Source: an uncultured Pelagibacteraceae bacterium (GTDB lineage: Bacteria; Pseudomonadota; Alphaproteobacteria; Pelagibacterales; Pelagibacteraceae). From it: a stretch of 64,000 nt of DNA. The notes beneath the pieces were generated by a model. The model was not told where the DNA came from. It searched no databases and saw only the letters and a program-made list of their open reading frames with translations. Shown here piece after piece: positions 46,623-55,775 of the stretch (position 1 is the stretch's first letter; every line of letters begins with the position of its first letter). The translations under genes were made by a program, and so were the position numbers. The stretch covers positions 62,001-126,000 of the forward strand of contig CACETY010000001.1 in assembly GCA_902562645.1 (NCBI GenBank), written 5' to 3'.

Positions 46623-47696
46623 TTATAATCTAACTCCTGCTCCTTTTAAAAACTTTGCTTTTTCGTCAAGTGGTAGTCTCGGACTTGCTGTGAGATCTAA
46701 ATTATCAAATTTTTTGATTTTATACTTTTCAAGACCAACAAGTGCAATCATGGCTGCATTATCTCCACATAATTTTGGTTCAGGAAAAATTGGTTTAAAA
46801 TTATTTTTTTTACATATTTTAATTAATTTTTTTCTAATACCTTTATTAGCAGCAACACCTCCAGCGATTACAAAAGCTCTTTCTTTCTTTCCGATGGTTT
46901 TTTTGAATTCATCAAATGCTACTTGTGTTTTAACTTCTAAAATTTCTTCAATTGTTTTTTGAAAAGATGCTGCAAGATCATATTTATCTTGCTTAGATTT
47001 TATAGTGCTCGATATTCTTAAAATTGCAGTTTTAAGACCTGCAAATGATAAATTACATCCTCCTTTATTTATAATTGGTTTAGGAAGTTTAAATTTATTT
47101 GCATCTCCCTGCTGAGCAAAACCTTCTAACTTTGGCCCCCCTGGAAAATCAATTCCTAAAAGTTTTGCGGTCTTGTCAAATGCCTCTCCTAATGCATCAT
47201 CAATTGTTGTTCCTAATCTTTTATATTTTCCAAGCCCATTCACACTTAGATATTGAGTGTGACCACCCGAAATTAATAATAATAAATATGGAAAATCTAA
47301 CTTTGTGCTAAGTCTTGGACTTAAGGCATGTCCCTCAAGATGGTTTACGCCAATAAAAGGTACATTTAAGCTTGCAGATAAAGCTTTACCAAAATTTAAC
47401 CCAATAGTAAGGCAAACAATTAAGCCAGGACCAGATGTTGAGGCAATTGCAGAAACATCATTTAAATTAACACCGCTTTCATTAATTGCTTTTTTTGCAA
47501 TTAAATCAATTTTTTCAACATGAGACCGTGCTGCAAGCTCAGGAACTACACCTCCAAATTCTTTATGAATATCAAATTGACTTGAAACTACGTTAGATAA
47601 TATTTTGATTTTGCCATTTTTATCTTCTTCTATGATTGATACTGCTGTTTCATCGCAACTTGTCTCAATTCCAAAGATTATTTTTTTTTCATTCAT
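46623..47696 (-). CDS. tsaD: tRNA N6-threonylcarbamoyltransferase TsaD
   Basis: Transfers threonylcarbamoyl to A37 of ANN-decoding tRNAs. 357 residues. FGIETSCDETAVSI at the start, the metal-binding HLEGHA near residue 118, LISGGHTQYL, and KLCGDNAAMIALVG at the end are diagnostic of the Kae1/TsaD family. It is divergent from hemC, as in alphaproteobacteria, and first of a four-gene leftward run. Confidence 0.98.
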   Translation of the reverse strand: MNEKKIIFGIETSCDETAVSIIEEDKNGKIKILSNVVSSQFDIHKEFGGVVPELAARSHVEKIDLIAKKAINESGVNLNDVSAIASTSGPGLIVCLTIGLNFGKALSASLNVPFIGVNHLEGHALSPRLSTKLDFPYLLLLISGGHTQYLSVNGLGKYKRLGTTIDDALGEAFDKTAKLLGIDFPGGPKLEGFAQQGDANKFKLPKPIINKGGCNLSFAGLKTAILRISSTIKSKQDKYDLAASFQKTIEEILEVKTQVAFDEFKKTIGKKERAFVIAGGVAANKGIRKKLIKICKKNNFKPIFPEPKLCGDNAAMIALVGLEKYKIKKFDNLDLTASPRLPLDEKAKFLKGAGVRL

Positions 47697-47750
47697 AAAT
47701 ATTTATAATTAATACAATTAAACTATAAAAATGTAATAAAAATAAGAATT

Positions 47751-48662
47751 ATGAAAAGAGATAAATTTATTGTCGGTTCTCGAGGAAGTAAGTTAGCTCT
47801 AATTTATACAGAAAAAGTGATGAAGTTTCTTAAAAATGTTTCATCAACTGATATAGAAATAAAAAAAATAGTCACCAGTGGAGATGAAAACCAAAAGGAT
47901 AGGTTGTCAAATATTGGAGGGAAAGGCTTATTTTCAAAAAAAATTGAAACAGAATTAATTAATCATAAAATTGATATTGCAGTTCATGCTTTAAAAGATA
48001 TGCCATCAATCGAAACTGAGGGTTTGATAACAAATTTTTATTTAAAAAGAAATTCTCCTAATGAAATATTTATTAGCAATAACAATATCAAGTTCAAGGA
48101 TCTTAAACCAAATTCAACTATTGGAACCTCTTCGTATAGAAGAGAATACCAACTCCAGAGTATTAGATCAGATTTAAATTATAAATTAATAAGAGGCAAT
48201 GTGGATACTAGGATCAATAAGTTAGAGAATGGAGATTACGATGCCATTTTACTTTCCAAGGCTGGCATAGAAGCTTTGGGACTGGCAAATAAAATAACAC
48301 AGGAATTTGATACGGAGGAACTAATACCATGTGCTGGACAAGGAATTATTGCAATACAATGTAGAGAAGATGATAAAGAAGTAATAAATATATTGGAAAA
48401 AATTAATGACAATCAGTCGAGAGTAATTGCAAATGCTGAGAGAAATGTTTTAAAAATTCTTGAGGGTGATTGCGATACAGCAGTAGGTGTCTATGCAAAA
48501 ATTACCAAAGATATTGTAAATATTAAGGCAGAACTTTTCTCAGTTGATGGTAAGCAGAGATTTTATGTTGATGAAAGTGAAAATGAAAAAATGATTAATG
48601 ATCTAAGTATTAAGATTGGAGAAAAATTAAAATTAGAGTCAAAAGGATCATACAAAAGGTAG
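47751..48662 (+). CDS. hemC: Porphobilinogen deaminase (hydroxymethylbilane synthase)
   Basis: Polymerises four porphobilinogens into hydroxymethylbilane. 303 residues. VGSRGSKLALIYTEKV at the start, HALKDMPS with the catalytic Asp/His region, IRGNVDTRINKLENGDYDAI, and EGDCDTAVG containing the cysteine that holds the dipyrromethane cofactor are present. It is followed after one base by hemD. Confidence 0.98.
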   Translation: MKRDKFIVGSRGSKLALIYTEKVMKFLKNVSSTDIEIKKIVTSGDENQKDRLSNIGGKGLFSKKIETELINHKIDIAVHALKDMPSIETEGLITNFYLKRNSPNEIFISNNNIKFKDLKPNSTIGTSSYRREYQLQSIRSDLNYKLIRGNVDTRINKLENGDYDAILLSKAGIEALGLANKITQEFDTEELIPCAGQGIIAIQCREDDKEVINILEKINDNQSRVIANAERNVLKILEGDCDTAVGVYAKITKDIVNIKAELFSVDGKQRFYVDESENEKMINDLSIKIGEKLKLESKGSYKR

Positions 48663-48663
48663 G

Positions 48664-49362
48664 ATGCATATTTTATTAACAAGGCCGCTAGAAGATAGTA
48701 AAGAATTAATTTTAAGATTTACTTCTCTGGGGCATAAAGTTTCTCATTTACCTGTAATAAAAGTTGAACCAATTAAATATGATGAACTTGACTACAGCCA
48801 ATTTAAGGGAGTAATATTTACAAGTTCTAATGCAATAAAGAATTTAGACTTAACTAAAGTTGATAAGAGAATTGAATGTTATTGTGTCGGTTCCGCAACA
48901 GAAAAAGTTGCAAAGTTAAACGGTTTTCAAAATATTATTTCTGCAGAAGGAAATGTAAATAATTTAAAAGAATTAATATTACAAAACTTTGACTCAAAAA
49001 ATGGATCACTTCTTTACGTAAGTGGAGAAGTAGTTTCCAGTAGGTTAGATAAAGATCTTATTTCAGAGGGTTATTCTTTAAAAAGATTGATTAATTATAC
49101 AGTTTCTTCAACTTTAGAAATAAAAGAGGAATTCAGAACAGAACTAAAAAAGTCAATTCCTGACATAATTTATGTTTACTCAGAAAATAGTGCTAAGAGC
49201 TTATTAAATTTACTTAAAAAATATGACCTTTTAGATAGTTGGATGGATACTAATTTGATGTGTATGGGTGAAAAAGCATCATCAATTTTAAATGAGATCA
49301 AGTGGAAAAAAATTTTTCTATTTAACCCTGGTGAAGAAGAGTTTTTGCTATATAAAATTTAG
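48664..49362 (+). CDS. hemD: Uroporphyrinogen-III synthase
   Basis: Cyclises hydroxymethylbilane to uroporphyrinogen III, the HemE substrate. 232 residues and diverged, as usual. ILLTRPLEDSKELILRF at the start and GVIFTSSNAIKNL in the first lobe fit the two-lobed fold. Position immediately after hemC is decisive. Confidence 0.92.
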   Translation: MHILLTRPLEDSKELILRFTSLGHKVSHLPVIKVEPIKYDELDYSQFKGVIFTSSNAIKNLDLTKVDKRIECYCVGSATEKVAKLNGFQNIISAEGNVNNLKELILQNFDSKNGSLLYVSGEVVSSRLDKDLISEGYSLKRLINYTVSSTLEIKEEFRTELKKSIPDIIYVYSENSAKSLLNLLKKYDLLDSWMDTNLMCMGEKASSILNEIKWKKIFLFNPGEEEFLLYKI

Positions 49363-49364
49363 CC

Positions 49365-50450
49365 ATGGATGTTTTTGATAATTTTACAGGACTTTTTCTA
49401 TCAGTTTGGGAAAAAGGGATATTGGGTGTTAACTTTGTTGAGATCTTAATAGGTCTTGGGATATTCTTTATATTCCTAGTTTTTAGAGGCTTGATCAGTA
49501 AATTAGTAATAAGAAAATTAGAATTAATTTCAAAAAGAACCACTAATAAACTTGATGATACTTTTGTTAAGGCAATGGAGGGACCAGCAAGATTTCTTCC
49601 AATTGTTTTAGGGGTATTTTTTGCGAGCTATTATATGTCTTTTTCAGAAGACACCAGATTATTTTTAGACAATGTAAATAGAACTTTAATTACAATTCTA
49701 CTTTTTTGGATTATTCATCAAATAATTGAGCCAATTTCTTACATTCTCAGTGGGTTTGATAAAATTTTAACTAGAGAATTAATCGGTTGGATCATTAAAT
49801 CACTTAAAATTTTAATTTTAATTTTAGGTGCTGCAGCAGTTTTAGAATTATGGGGAATTAAAATTGGTCCGATAATAGCTGGACTAGGTTTATTTGGTGT
49901 TGCTGTTGCATTAGGAGCTCAAGATTTATTTAAAAATTTGATTTCAGGAATTTTAGTTCTTGTAGAGAAAAGATTTAAGATGGGTGATTGGATCGAAGTT
50001 GAGGGAATAATTGAGGGTGTAGTAGAAAAAATAGGTTTTAGATCCACCGTAATAAGAAAATTTGACAAATCTTTAGCTATTATACCCAATTTTCAGTTTG
50101 CAGAAAATGCTGTTATAAATAAAAGTCAAATAACTAACTGGAGAATTAGTTGGACGATAACTCTTCAATACGATTCAACGGTAGAACAATTAAAAACTAT
50201 TAGAAATGACATAGAGAATTTTATTAATCATTCAGAAGATTATGATACAGCTGTTGGAGTATCGGTAAGAGTCGATAAATTTTCTGATAGCTCAATAGAT
50301 ATGTATGTGAGATGTTACACAAAAACAAATAGTTGGAGCGAAATGTTATTAGTAAAGGAAAGACTTGCAATTAAGATTAAAGAAATTGTAGAGAGTAACA
50401 AAGCCTCTTTTGCTTTCCCAAGCACGTCTATTTATGTAGAAAAGAAATGA
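49365..50450 (+). CDS. MscS-family mechanosensitive channel
   Basis: 361 residues: several N-terminal helices, then the pore-lining helix region (GLGLFGVAVALGAQDLFKNLISG) and the cytoplasmic beta domain (FKMGDWIEVEGIIEGVVEKIGFRST, RKFDKSLAIIPN). It releases solutes on hypo-osmotic shock. It starts two bases after hemD and overlaps the YggT-family gene by 4 bases. Confidence 0.94.
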   Translation: MDVFDNFTGLFLSVWEKGILGVNFVEILIGLGIFFIFLVFRGLISKLVIRKLELISKRTTNKLDDTFVKAMEGPARFLPIVLGVFFASYYMSFSEDTRLFLDNVNRTLITILLFWIIHQIIEPISYILSGFDKILTRELIGWIIKSLKILILILGAAAVLELWGIKIGPIIAGLGLFGVAVALGAQDLFKNLISGILVLVEKRFKMGDWIEVEGIIEGVVEKIGFRSTVIRKFDKSLAIIPNFQFAENAVINKSQITNWRISWTITLQYDSTVEQLKTIRNDIENFINHSEDYDTAVGVSVRVDKFSDSSIDMYVRCYTKTNSWSEMLLVKERLAIKIKEIVESNKASFAFPSTSIYVEKK

Positions 50451-50737
50451 TAGCTATATTTTATTTAGTTCTCCAACTTTTGAAATTATATTCATATGTC
50501 GTGATAGCAAACGTTGTTATTAGCTGGTTAATAGCTTTTAATGTCTTAAATACATCGAACAGATTTGTTTATTCAATTTTAGAATTTACCTATAAACTCA
50601 CCGATCCAATTCTCAATAAAATCAGGGGTTTTTTACCTAGCCTTGGTGCTTTTGATATATCGCCAATAATTCTTCTTTTGTTGATATGGTTTATAGAAAT
50701 GTGTATGAAGCTCTACATAGCACCACTAATTTTTTAA
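50447..50737 (+). CDS. YggT-family membrane protein
   Basis: 96 residues, two hydrophobic segments with the YggT core: IANVVISWLIAFNV, then LEFTYKLTDPILNKIRGFLPSLGAFDISPI (P-I-L-x-x-x-R-x-x-x-P-x-x-G-x-x-D-x-S-P-I). The function of YggT is unclear; links to osmotic stress and division exist in some bacteria. Co-transcribed with an MscS channel, it could contribute to osmotic adaptation here. Confidence 0.92.
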   Translation: MIAIFYLVLQLLKLYSYVVIANVVISWLIAFNVLNTSNRFVYSILEFTYKLTDPILNKIRGFLPSLGAFDISPIILLLLIWFIEMCMKLYIAPLIF

Positions 50738-50741
50738 TATC

Positions 50742-51590
50742 ATGATTTTAATTGACGGAAAAAAACAATCAGCTGAACTAAGAGAACAACTAAAACAAGA
50801 AGTTGAGAGTTTAAAACAGAAACACAATAAAGTTCCAGGTCTTACAGTAATTTTAATTGGGGACTTAGCTCCAAGCCAAATTTATGTAAGAAATAAAGAA
50901 AAATCAGCAAAACAAGTTGGCCTGAAATCAGAAGTTATAAAATATCCAGATACAGTGGATGAAAAAACTGTTTTAAATAAAATAGAGGAACTTAATAAGG
51001 ATGAAACAGTTTCAGGAATTTTAGTTCAATTACCATTACCCAAACATATCAACAAGCAACATGTTATTGAAACTATCTCACCACACAAGGATGTAGATGG
51101 TTTACATCCAATGAATGTGGGTAATCTATCGTCTGGATATCAAGGATCAATTCCTTGTACACCACTTGGATGTTATTACTTATTAAAAAAAATTGAACCT
51201 AACCTAACGGGAAAAAAAGCCGTCATGATTGGTAGATCAAATTTAAACGGAAAAGCTATGGCGCAGCTTTTACTTCAAGAAGATTGTACAGTAACGATTA
51301 CTCATTCAAAAACTAAAGACCTTCAGCATGAGTGCTTTGAGGCAGATGTGATTGTTGCAGCAGTTGGAATTCCTGAACTTATAAAGGGAGATTGGGTAAA
51401 AAAAGATGCAATAGTTATAGATGTCGGAATAAATAAAACAGAAAATGGTATAGTGGGTGATGTAAATTTTGAAGAAGTTTCAAAAGTTGCAAAAGCTTTA
51501 ACACCAGTTCCAGGTGGCGTTGGACCTATGACAATTGCATGTCTTTTAAAAAATACAATTGAGTGTTTCAAAAGATCGTTAATTAATTAA
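50742..51590 (+). CDS. folD: Bifunctional methylene-THF dehydrogenase / methenyl-THF cyclohydrolase
   Basis: Interconverts 5,10-methylene- and 10-formyl-tetrahydrofolate. 282 residues. YVRNKEKSAKQVGL contains the catalytic Tyr and Lys, VQLPLPKHI follows, DVDGLHPMNVG is the folate region, IGRSNLNGKAMAQLL the NADP site and PVPGGVGPMTIACLL the C-terminus. It supplies one-carbon units to PurH and others. Confidence 0.98.
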   Translation: MILIDGKKQSAELREQLKQEVESLKQKHNKVPGLTVILIGDLAPSQIYVRNKEKSAKQVGLKSEVIKYPDTVDEKTVLNKIEELNKDETVSGILVQLPLPKHINKQHVIETISPHKDVDGLHPMNVGNLSSGYQGSIPCTPLGCYYLLKKIEPNLTGKKAVMIGRSNLNGKAMAQLLLQEDCTVTITHSKTKDLQHECFEADVIVAAVGIPELIKGDWVKKDAIVIDVGINKTENGIVGDVNFEEVSKVAKALTPVPGGVGPMTIACLLKNTIECFKRSLIN

Positions 51591-51655
51591 AGATAATTAC
51601 CAAAGTTATCAATTTAAATTCTTATTTTTTTATTTATAATTCTTTATCATTAGCT

Positions 51656-52654
51656 ATGGAAAAAATACCTTATCATCACTTACCAGACGGTAGCTTCAGA
51701 AACCCAGAGGGTTCACCTGAGAGAAACTCTAATTTCAAATGGTCCTTTAAAGTATTCAACAAAGAAAAGAAAAAACTTAATATGTCTGTTCCCGATGATC
51801 ATGTTATTGATAAACAAAGAGTTCTTTCAAATTTAGAAAATTTAAAAAATGATGATTATGTCGGTTGGATTGGACATGCAACTTTCTTAATAAAGCTTGG
51901 AAATACAATAATTATAACTGATCCTGTTTTTTCAAAAAATGCAGGCCCACTAATTTTTGGTCCAAAAAGATATGTTAAAACAGCCCTAGATTTAAATGAA
52001 ATTCCTAAGACAGACTTATTTCTTCTAACTCATAATCATTACGATCATCAAGATATGACTACAATTAGAAGATTTCCTTTTAAGGATGCAAAAGTTTTAC
52101 TTCCTCTAAAGCTTGGAAAATATTTCACACGAAATAGCTACAAAGATGTGACTGAAATGGATTGGTATGATGAAATTAAAGTTAATGAAAACCTTAAAGT
52201 AACATTAGTACCCGCAGTCCACTGGTCAAAAAGAAGCTTAACAGATACTAATAAAACTTTATGGGGAAACTTTTTAATTGAATATAAGAATAAAAAAATA
52301 CTCTTTGCTTGTGATACTGGAGTTGGGAATATATATAAAGAATTAGGTGAAAAATACGGACCTATTGATTTAACACTTATTAATATTGGAGCTTATAATT
52401 TTTATCCATTATCACCTAATAAAGATAAATCCTCTTACCATACTAATCCTGAAGAGGCTTTAAGTATTGCAAGAGACCTTAAAAGTACAAAAGTTTTAGG
52501 TATGCACTGGGGTACTTTTGTTTTATCATTAGAGCCAATAATGGAGCCACCCGTTAGATTTAAAGATAATGCAGAAAAATATGGTTTTAAAAAAGAAGAT
52601 GCAATTATTTTTAAAATTGGTGAATTTCAGTCTTTAAAAAATTTAGGAATTTAA
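51656..52654 (+). CDS. Metallo-beta-lactamase-fold hydrolase (NAPE-PLD-like)
   Basis: 332 residues. GWIGHATFLIKLGNTIIITDP is the first block, LTHNHYDHQDMTTI the H-x-H-x-D-H metal motif, VPAVHWSKRSL and FACDTGVG the later ligands, and MHWGTFVLS the last histidine. This matches the NAPE-PLD/UlaG-like branch. The bacterial substrate is unknown; a phospholipid-derived substrate is only a guess. It shares its stop palindrome TTAA with the convergent gene at 52651. Confidence 0.9.
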   Translation: MEKIPYHHLPDGSFRNPEGSPERNSNFKWSFKVFNKEKKKLNMSVPDDHVIDKQRVLSNLENLKNDDYVGWIGHATFLIKLGNTIIITDPVFSKNAGPLIFGPKRYVKTALDLNEIPKTDLFLLTHNHYDHQDMTTIRRFPFKDAKVLLPLKLGKYFTRNSYKDVTEMDWYDEIKVNENLKVTLVPAVHWSKRSLTDTNKTLWGNFLIEYKNKKILFACDTGVGNIYKELGEKYGPIDLTLINIGAYNFYPLSPNKDKSSYHTNPEEALSIARDLKSTKVLGMHWGTFVLSLEPIMEPPVRFKDNAEKYGFKKEDAIIFKIGEFQSLKNLGI

Positions 52655-52887
52655 CAACAGCCGCAAGTTTTCTTTGGCTTATTTTTTTCTTCTTTTAATA
52701 ATTTTTCTTCAGTTTTTTCTATTTCTTGCTCTCTTGCACTTTCTTCTAAAGCAGTTTTTTCTTGCAATAGTTTGTTTTCAAAATATGCATAAAGAGAGTT
52801 AAAGCCTAACTTAGAAGCCTTTTTTTCTTCGTAGTTTCTTCTTCCCTTTAAATTTTCAATTAATTCTAATATCTGTGGGTTTTGCAT
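52651..52887 (-). CDS. Small coiled-coil protein ending in CGCC
   Basis: 78 residues, charged and helical, with a likely coiled coil in the Glu/Lys-rich part (about 40-70) and the C-terminal end KKTCGCC, which has three cysteines in four residues. Such ends can bind metals or thiols, or be lipidated. No family recognised. A 41-base gap separates it from the upstream photolyase-related gene. Confidence 0.7.
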   Translation of the reverse strand: MQNPQILELIENLKGRRNYEEKKASKLGFNSLYAYFENKLLQEKTALEESAREQEIEKTEEKLLKEEKNKPKKTCGCC

Positions 52888-52928
52888 ATTATTTTTATCT
52901 CATAAATTAAAAAAATTTCAATTACAAT

Positions 52929-54071
52929 TTATTCAAGGTTTTCAACTATTTTAGGAATATATTTTTTAAAGTTAAAAAAACCTTTGTTACAAAACTTCCA
53001 TGAATTTTGATCTAACTTTCTATAAAGAAACTCAATATTTTTTAGCGAGTTTTGATTTATGTAATCTAAATTTTCTCCAACAGTTGGATAAAGGCAGTAA
53101 CAACTTTCTAAGTTTTTAATTTCGTTTATATCAATAATCTTACAATTAATTGATTTTTCCTCTAACCTTTTCTTTTGTTCTTCAATTAAACTATTCTTAA
53201 AATTCAGTACATTTTCACTAAGTTTAATATTTCTTTTTTCATTTTTAATATCAATAAGAAGAATTTTTTTGAATTTTTGTAATGTGAAGTCAGTGATTTC
53301 AAATGCTAAGTTGTTTTCAAAAACTAGTAAGTTTTTCTCTTCAATATTTATCGGATTTTCAAAAGTTTTATGAAGAATAGTATAATTTTTATCATTTATT
53401 ATTGGGGGTGCATTTTCTTTAAGTTTAATATTTTCAAATCTATTATTTGTAAATTTTTTAATATTCCATTCACTTGCAAGATAATGTTTCCCTTGAGTTT
53501 GAATACCTGCAACCCAACGCCAACCTAAAGTGTTAGATGCAGTATCACCATCGTATAAGTGTTGCATAAAAAATTCAGCACCAAGTTGCCAAGGTAATTC
53601 TAGTGTAAATATCCAAATGCTTGCAAACCACATTCTGGTATGATTATGCAAATAATTATAAGTCTTAAGTTCATTTACCCATTCATTGAAGCATTCAATT
53701 TCAGTGTTACCTTCAATGGCATTTAAGTAACTTTTATTATCTTTAAATTCTTCTTTTATTCTTTTTAAATCTAATAAATAATCATCCCAAACTCCTGATC
53801 TTAGTTCCAACCAACCTTTCCAATATGTCCGCCACAAAACTTCTTGAATAAATTTTTCATTTTTTGAAAAGGAAAATCTTTCCAGTGATTTACTAATCAC
53901 TTCTTTTTCATTAATCACCCCATGTGTAATATATGGTGATAAGCAAGATGTATTAGATCGTTTATCAGGACCAAAATCAAAATTTCTTAATTTTGAATAT
54001 TCTCCTAGATTATTTTTTATAAAATTATCTAACTTCTCTATAGCCGAAGCTCTTGTAGTTTTAAATTCCAT
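52929..54071 (-). CDS. Photolyase/cryptochrome-related protein with the FAD domain first
   Basis: 380 residues. Residues 1 to about 240 are the photolyase FAD-binding helical domain: SCLSPYITHGVI, FIQEVLWRTYWKGW, NHTRMWFASIWIFTLELPW and LYDGDTASNTLGWRWVAGIQ. The usual N-terminal alpha/beta antenna domain is missing before it. From about 245 on, the protein instead has an alpha/beta-looking tail (NLLVFENN, ILLIDIKN, EEQKKRLEEKSINCKIIDINEI). It is either a rearranged photolyase or a cryptochrome-like sensor. DNA-repair activity is not proved by sequence. It lies 6 bases downstream of argG. Confidence 0.82.
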   Translation of the reverse strand: MEFKTTRASAIEKLDNFIKNNLGEYSKLRNFDFGPDKRSNTSCLSPYITHGVINEKEVISKSLERFSFSKNEKFIQEVLWRTYWKGWLELRSGVWDDYLLDLKRIKEEFKDNKSYLNAIEGNTEIECFNEWVNELKTYNYLHNHTRMWFASIWIFTLELPWQLGAEFFMQHLYDGDTASNTLGWRWVAGIQTQGKHYLASEWNIKKFTNNRFENIKLKENAPPIINDKNYTILHKTFENPINIEEKNLLVFENNLAFEITDFTLQKFKKILLIDIKNEKRNIKLSENVLNFKNSLIEEQKKRLEEKSINCKIIDINEIKNLESCYCLYPTVGENLDYINQNSLKNIEFLYRKLDQNSWKFCNKGFFNFKKYIPKIVENLE

Positions 54072-54077
54072 TTATTT

Positions 54078-55262
54078 TTATCTTAATTTTTTTTTATGAA
54101 AATTAATAAATCTTTCTACATTTGATTTATTAAAAGTTTTATTTTCCTCGAAAGAAACTTTTTTCATTGAATAAGCATTACTTGAAGTTTGTCTTGATTG
54201 AATTGTAATATTTCCTTTATAAAGTTTGAGTTTTACTGATCCATTTACTTTATTTTTTTTCAAATCAACAATCTTTTGTATTTTAAATCTTTCTTTTGAA
54301 TACCAATAACCATTATAAACAAGCTCTGCATATCTTGGCATAACCTCATCTTTTTTATGCATTGTCTCTTTATCTAAAGTTACAGACTCGATTGCCCTGT
54401 GAGCGACAAGCAATAATGTTCCTCCAGGAGTTTCATAAACTCCTCTAGACTTTATTCCAATAAATCTATTCTCGACTAAATCCACTCTTCCTATTCCATT
54501 TCTTCCAGCTAATTGATTTAATTTATCCAAAACTTTTGCTGGAGATAATTTTTTTCCATTTAAACCAATAGGGTCACCATTTTTGTAATTAATAGTAACA
54601 AAGCTTGGTTTATTTGGAGCCTTTTCAGGAGAAGTTGTTCTTTGAAAAATAAATTCTGGTGCTGAATTTTTAGGATTTTCTAAAACTTTACCCTCAGTTG
54701 AAGTATGAAATAAATTATCATCAACTGAGAAAGGTGGTGCACCTTTTTTGTCTTTTGGAATGGGTATTCCATGTTTTTTTGCATAATTAATTAGATCGGT
54801 TCTTGATTTTAACTTCCAAATTCTCCATGGCGCAATTATTTTAATTTTAGGACCAAAATAATGATATCCTAATTCAAATCTTACTTGATCATTTCCTTTT
54901 CCTGTCGAACCATGTGAGACAGCATAAGCATTATATTTTTTAGCTACTCTAATTTGATCTTTTGCAATCAGTGGTCTTGCTATGGATGTACCTAATAAAT
55001 AAACACCTTCATAAAGAGCGTGGCCTCTTATCATTGGGTAAACATAATCCTTAACAAAAATATTTTTTAGATCTTGTATTATGATTTTTTTAACTCCCAA
55101 TTTTTTTGCATTCTTAATTATTTTTTTTTTATCCATTTCCTGCCCAACATCAGCAGTGTATGCTATAACTTCAGCATCGTAATTTTCTTGAAGCCATTTA
55201 AGAATGATAGACGTATCCAAACCACCTGAATAGGCGAGTACAATCTTCTTTTGTTTTTTCAT
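54078..55262 (-). CDS. argG: Argininosuccinate synthase
   Basis: Joins citrulline and aspartate using ATP. 394 residues. The PP-loop is LAYSGGLDTSIILKWL, then GHALYEGVYLLGTSIARPLIA, SHGSTGKGNDQVRFELGY and the C-terminal SNAYSMKKVSFEE. It lies between the IalB-like gene and the photolyase-related gene; all are on the minus strand and tightly spaced. Confidence 0.98.
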   Translation of the reverse strand: MKKQKKIVLAYSGGLDTSIILKWLQENYDAEVIAYTADVGQEMDKKKIIKNAKKLGVKKIIIQDLKNIFVKDYVYPMIRGHALYEGVYLLGTSIARPLIAKDQIRVAKKYNAYAVSHGSTGKGNDQVRFELGYHYFGPKIKIIAPWRIWKLKSRTDLINYAKKHGIPIPKDKKGAPPFSVDDNLFHTSTEGKVLENPKNSAPEFIFQRTTSPEKAPNKPSFVTINYKNGDPIGLNGKKLSPAKVLDKLNQLAGRNGIGRVDLVENRFIGIKSRGVYETPGGTLLLVAHRAIESVTLDKETMHKKDEVMPRYAELVYNGYWYSKERFKIQKIVDLKKNKVNGSVKLKLYKGNITIQSRQTSSNAYSMKKVSFEENKTFNKSNVERFINFHKKKLR

Positions 55263-55775
55263 TTAAGTGCAGCTTTTTTTTGCAGCGTTATAAGCTTTTG
55301 TAAATCCCATTAAAGAATAGTCATCAGTAGTTTGAGTACCACTTTGTTTATAAGCAGTTATCATTAGCCTAGATGCCTTTTTCATTCTTTTAATTATTTT
55401 TTGTTCTGTTTTTCCACTAGAAATCCAAGCAAATTTATTTTGTGGTAAATCAAATTCAAATTTAGATTTACCTGATGTAGCTAAAATTGCGTTTTGTGGA
55501 TTAAAATCGTAACCAGATGTTATGCTTACTTCATCTGAAATTTTATCTTCTGGTCTAAATGATACAAACAATCTAGCTTTTCTAATGCTTGCTTTAGGAG
55601 ATTGTCTAACTGGAACTGAATAAGCAAAACAGATTTTCCCAGTTTCATTAAAAACTGCAACTGCATTCCAATCTTTAAATGTACCTAATTTTGTTAAATC
55701 TTCAGACTGAGCAAAGGTTATTGAATATACCGATAATATTAATGTTTTTACAAATATTCTTTTAATTAAGGACAT
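55263..55775 (-). CDS. Invasion-associated locus B (IalB)-like periplasmic protein
   Basis: 170 residues with a signal peptide (cleavage near AQS, about residue 22). The core FKDWNAVAVFNETGKICFAYSVP is typical of IalB-family proteins (W-x-x-x-C-Y pattern). Two cysteines, one in KICFAY and one at the C-terminus, may pair. The family is common in free-living alphaproteobacteria; its function there is not established and 'invasion' should not be read literally. It overlaps the aldo/keto reductase gene by 10 bases. Confidence 0.85.
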   Translation of the reverse strand: MSLIKRIFVKTLILSVYSITFAQSEDLTKLGTFKDWNAVAVFNETGKICFAYSVPVRQSPKASIRKARLFVSFRPEDKISDEVSITSGYDFNPQNAILATSGKSKFEFDLPQNKFAWISSGKTEQKIIKRMKKASRLMITAYKQSGTQTTDDYSLMGFTKAYNAAKKSCT

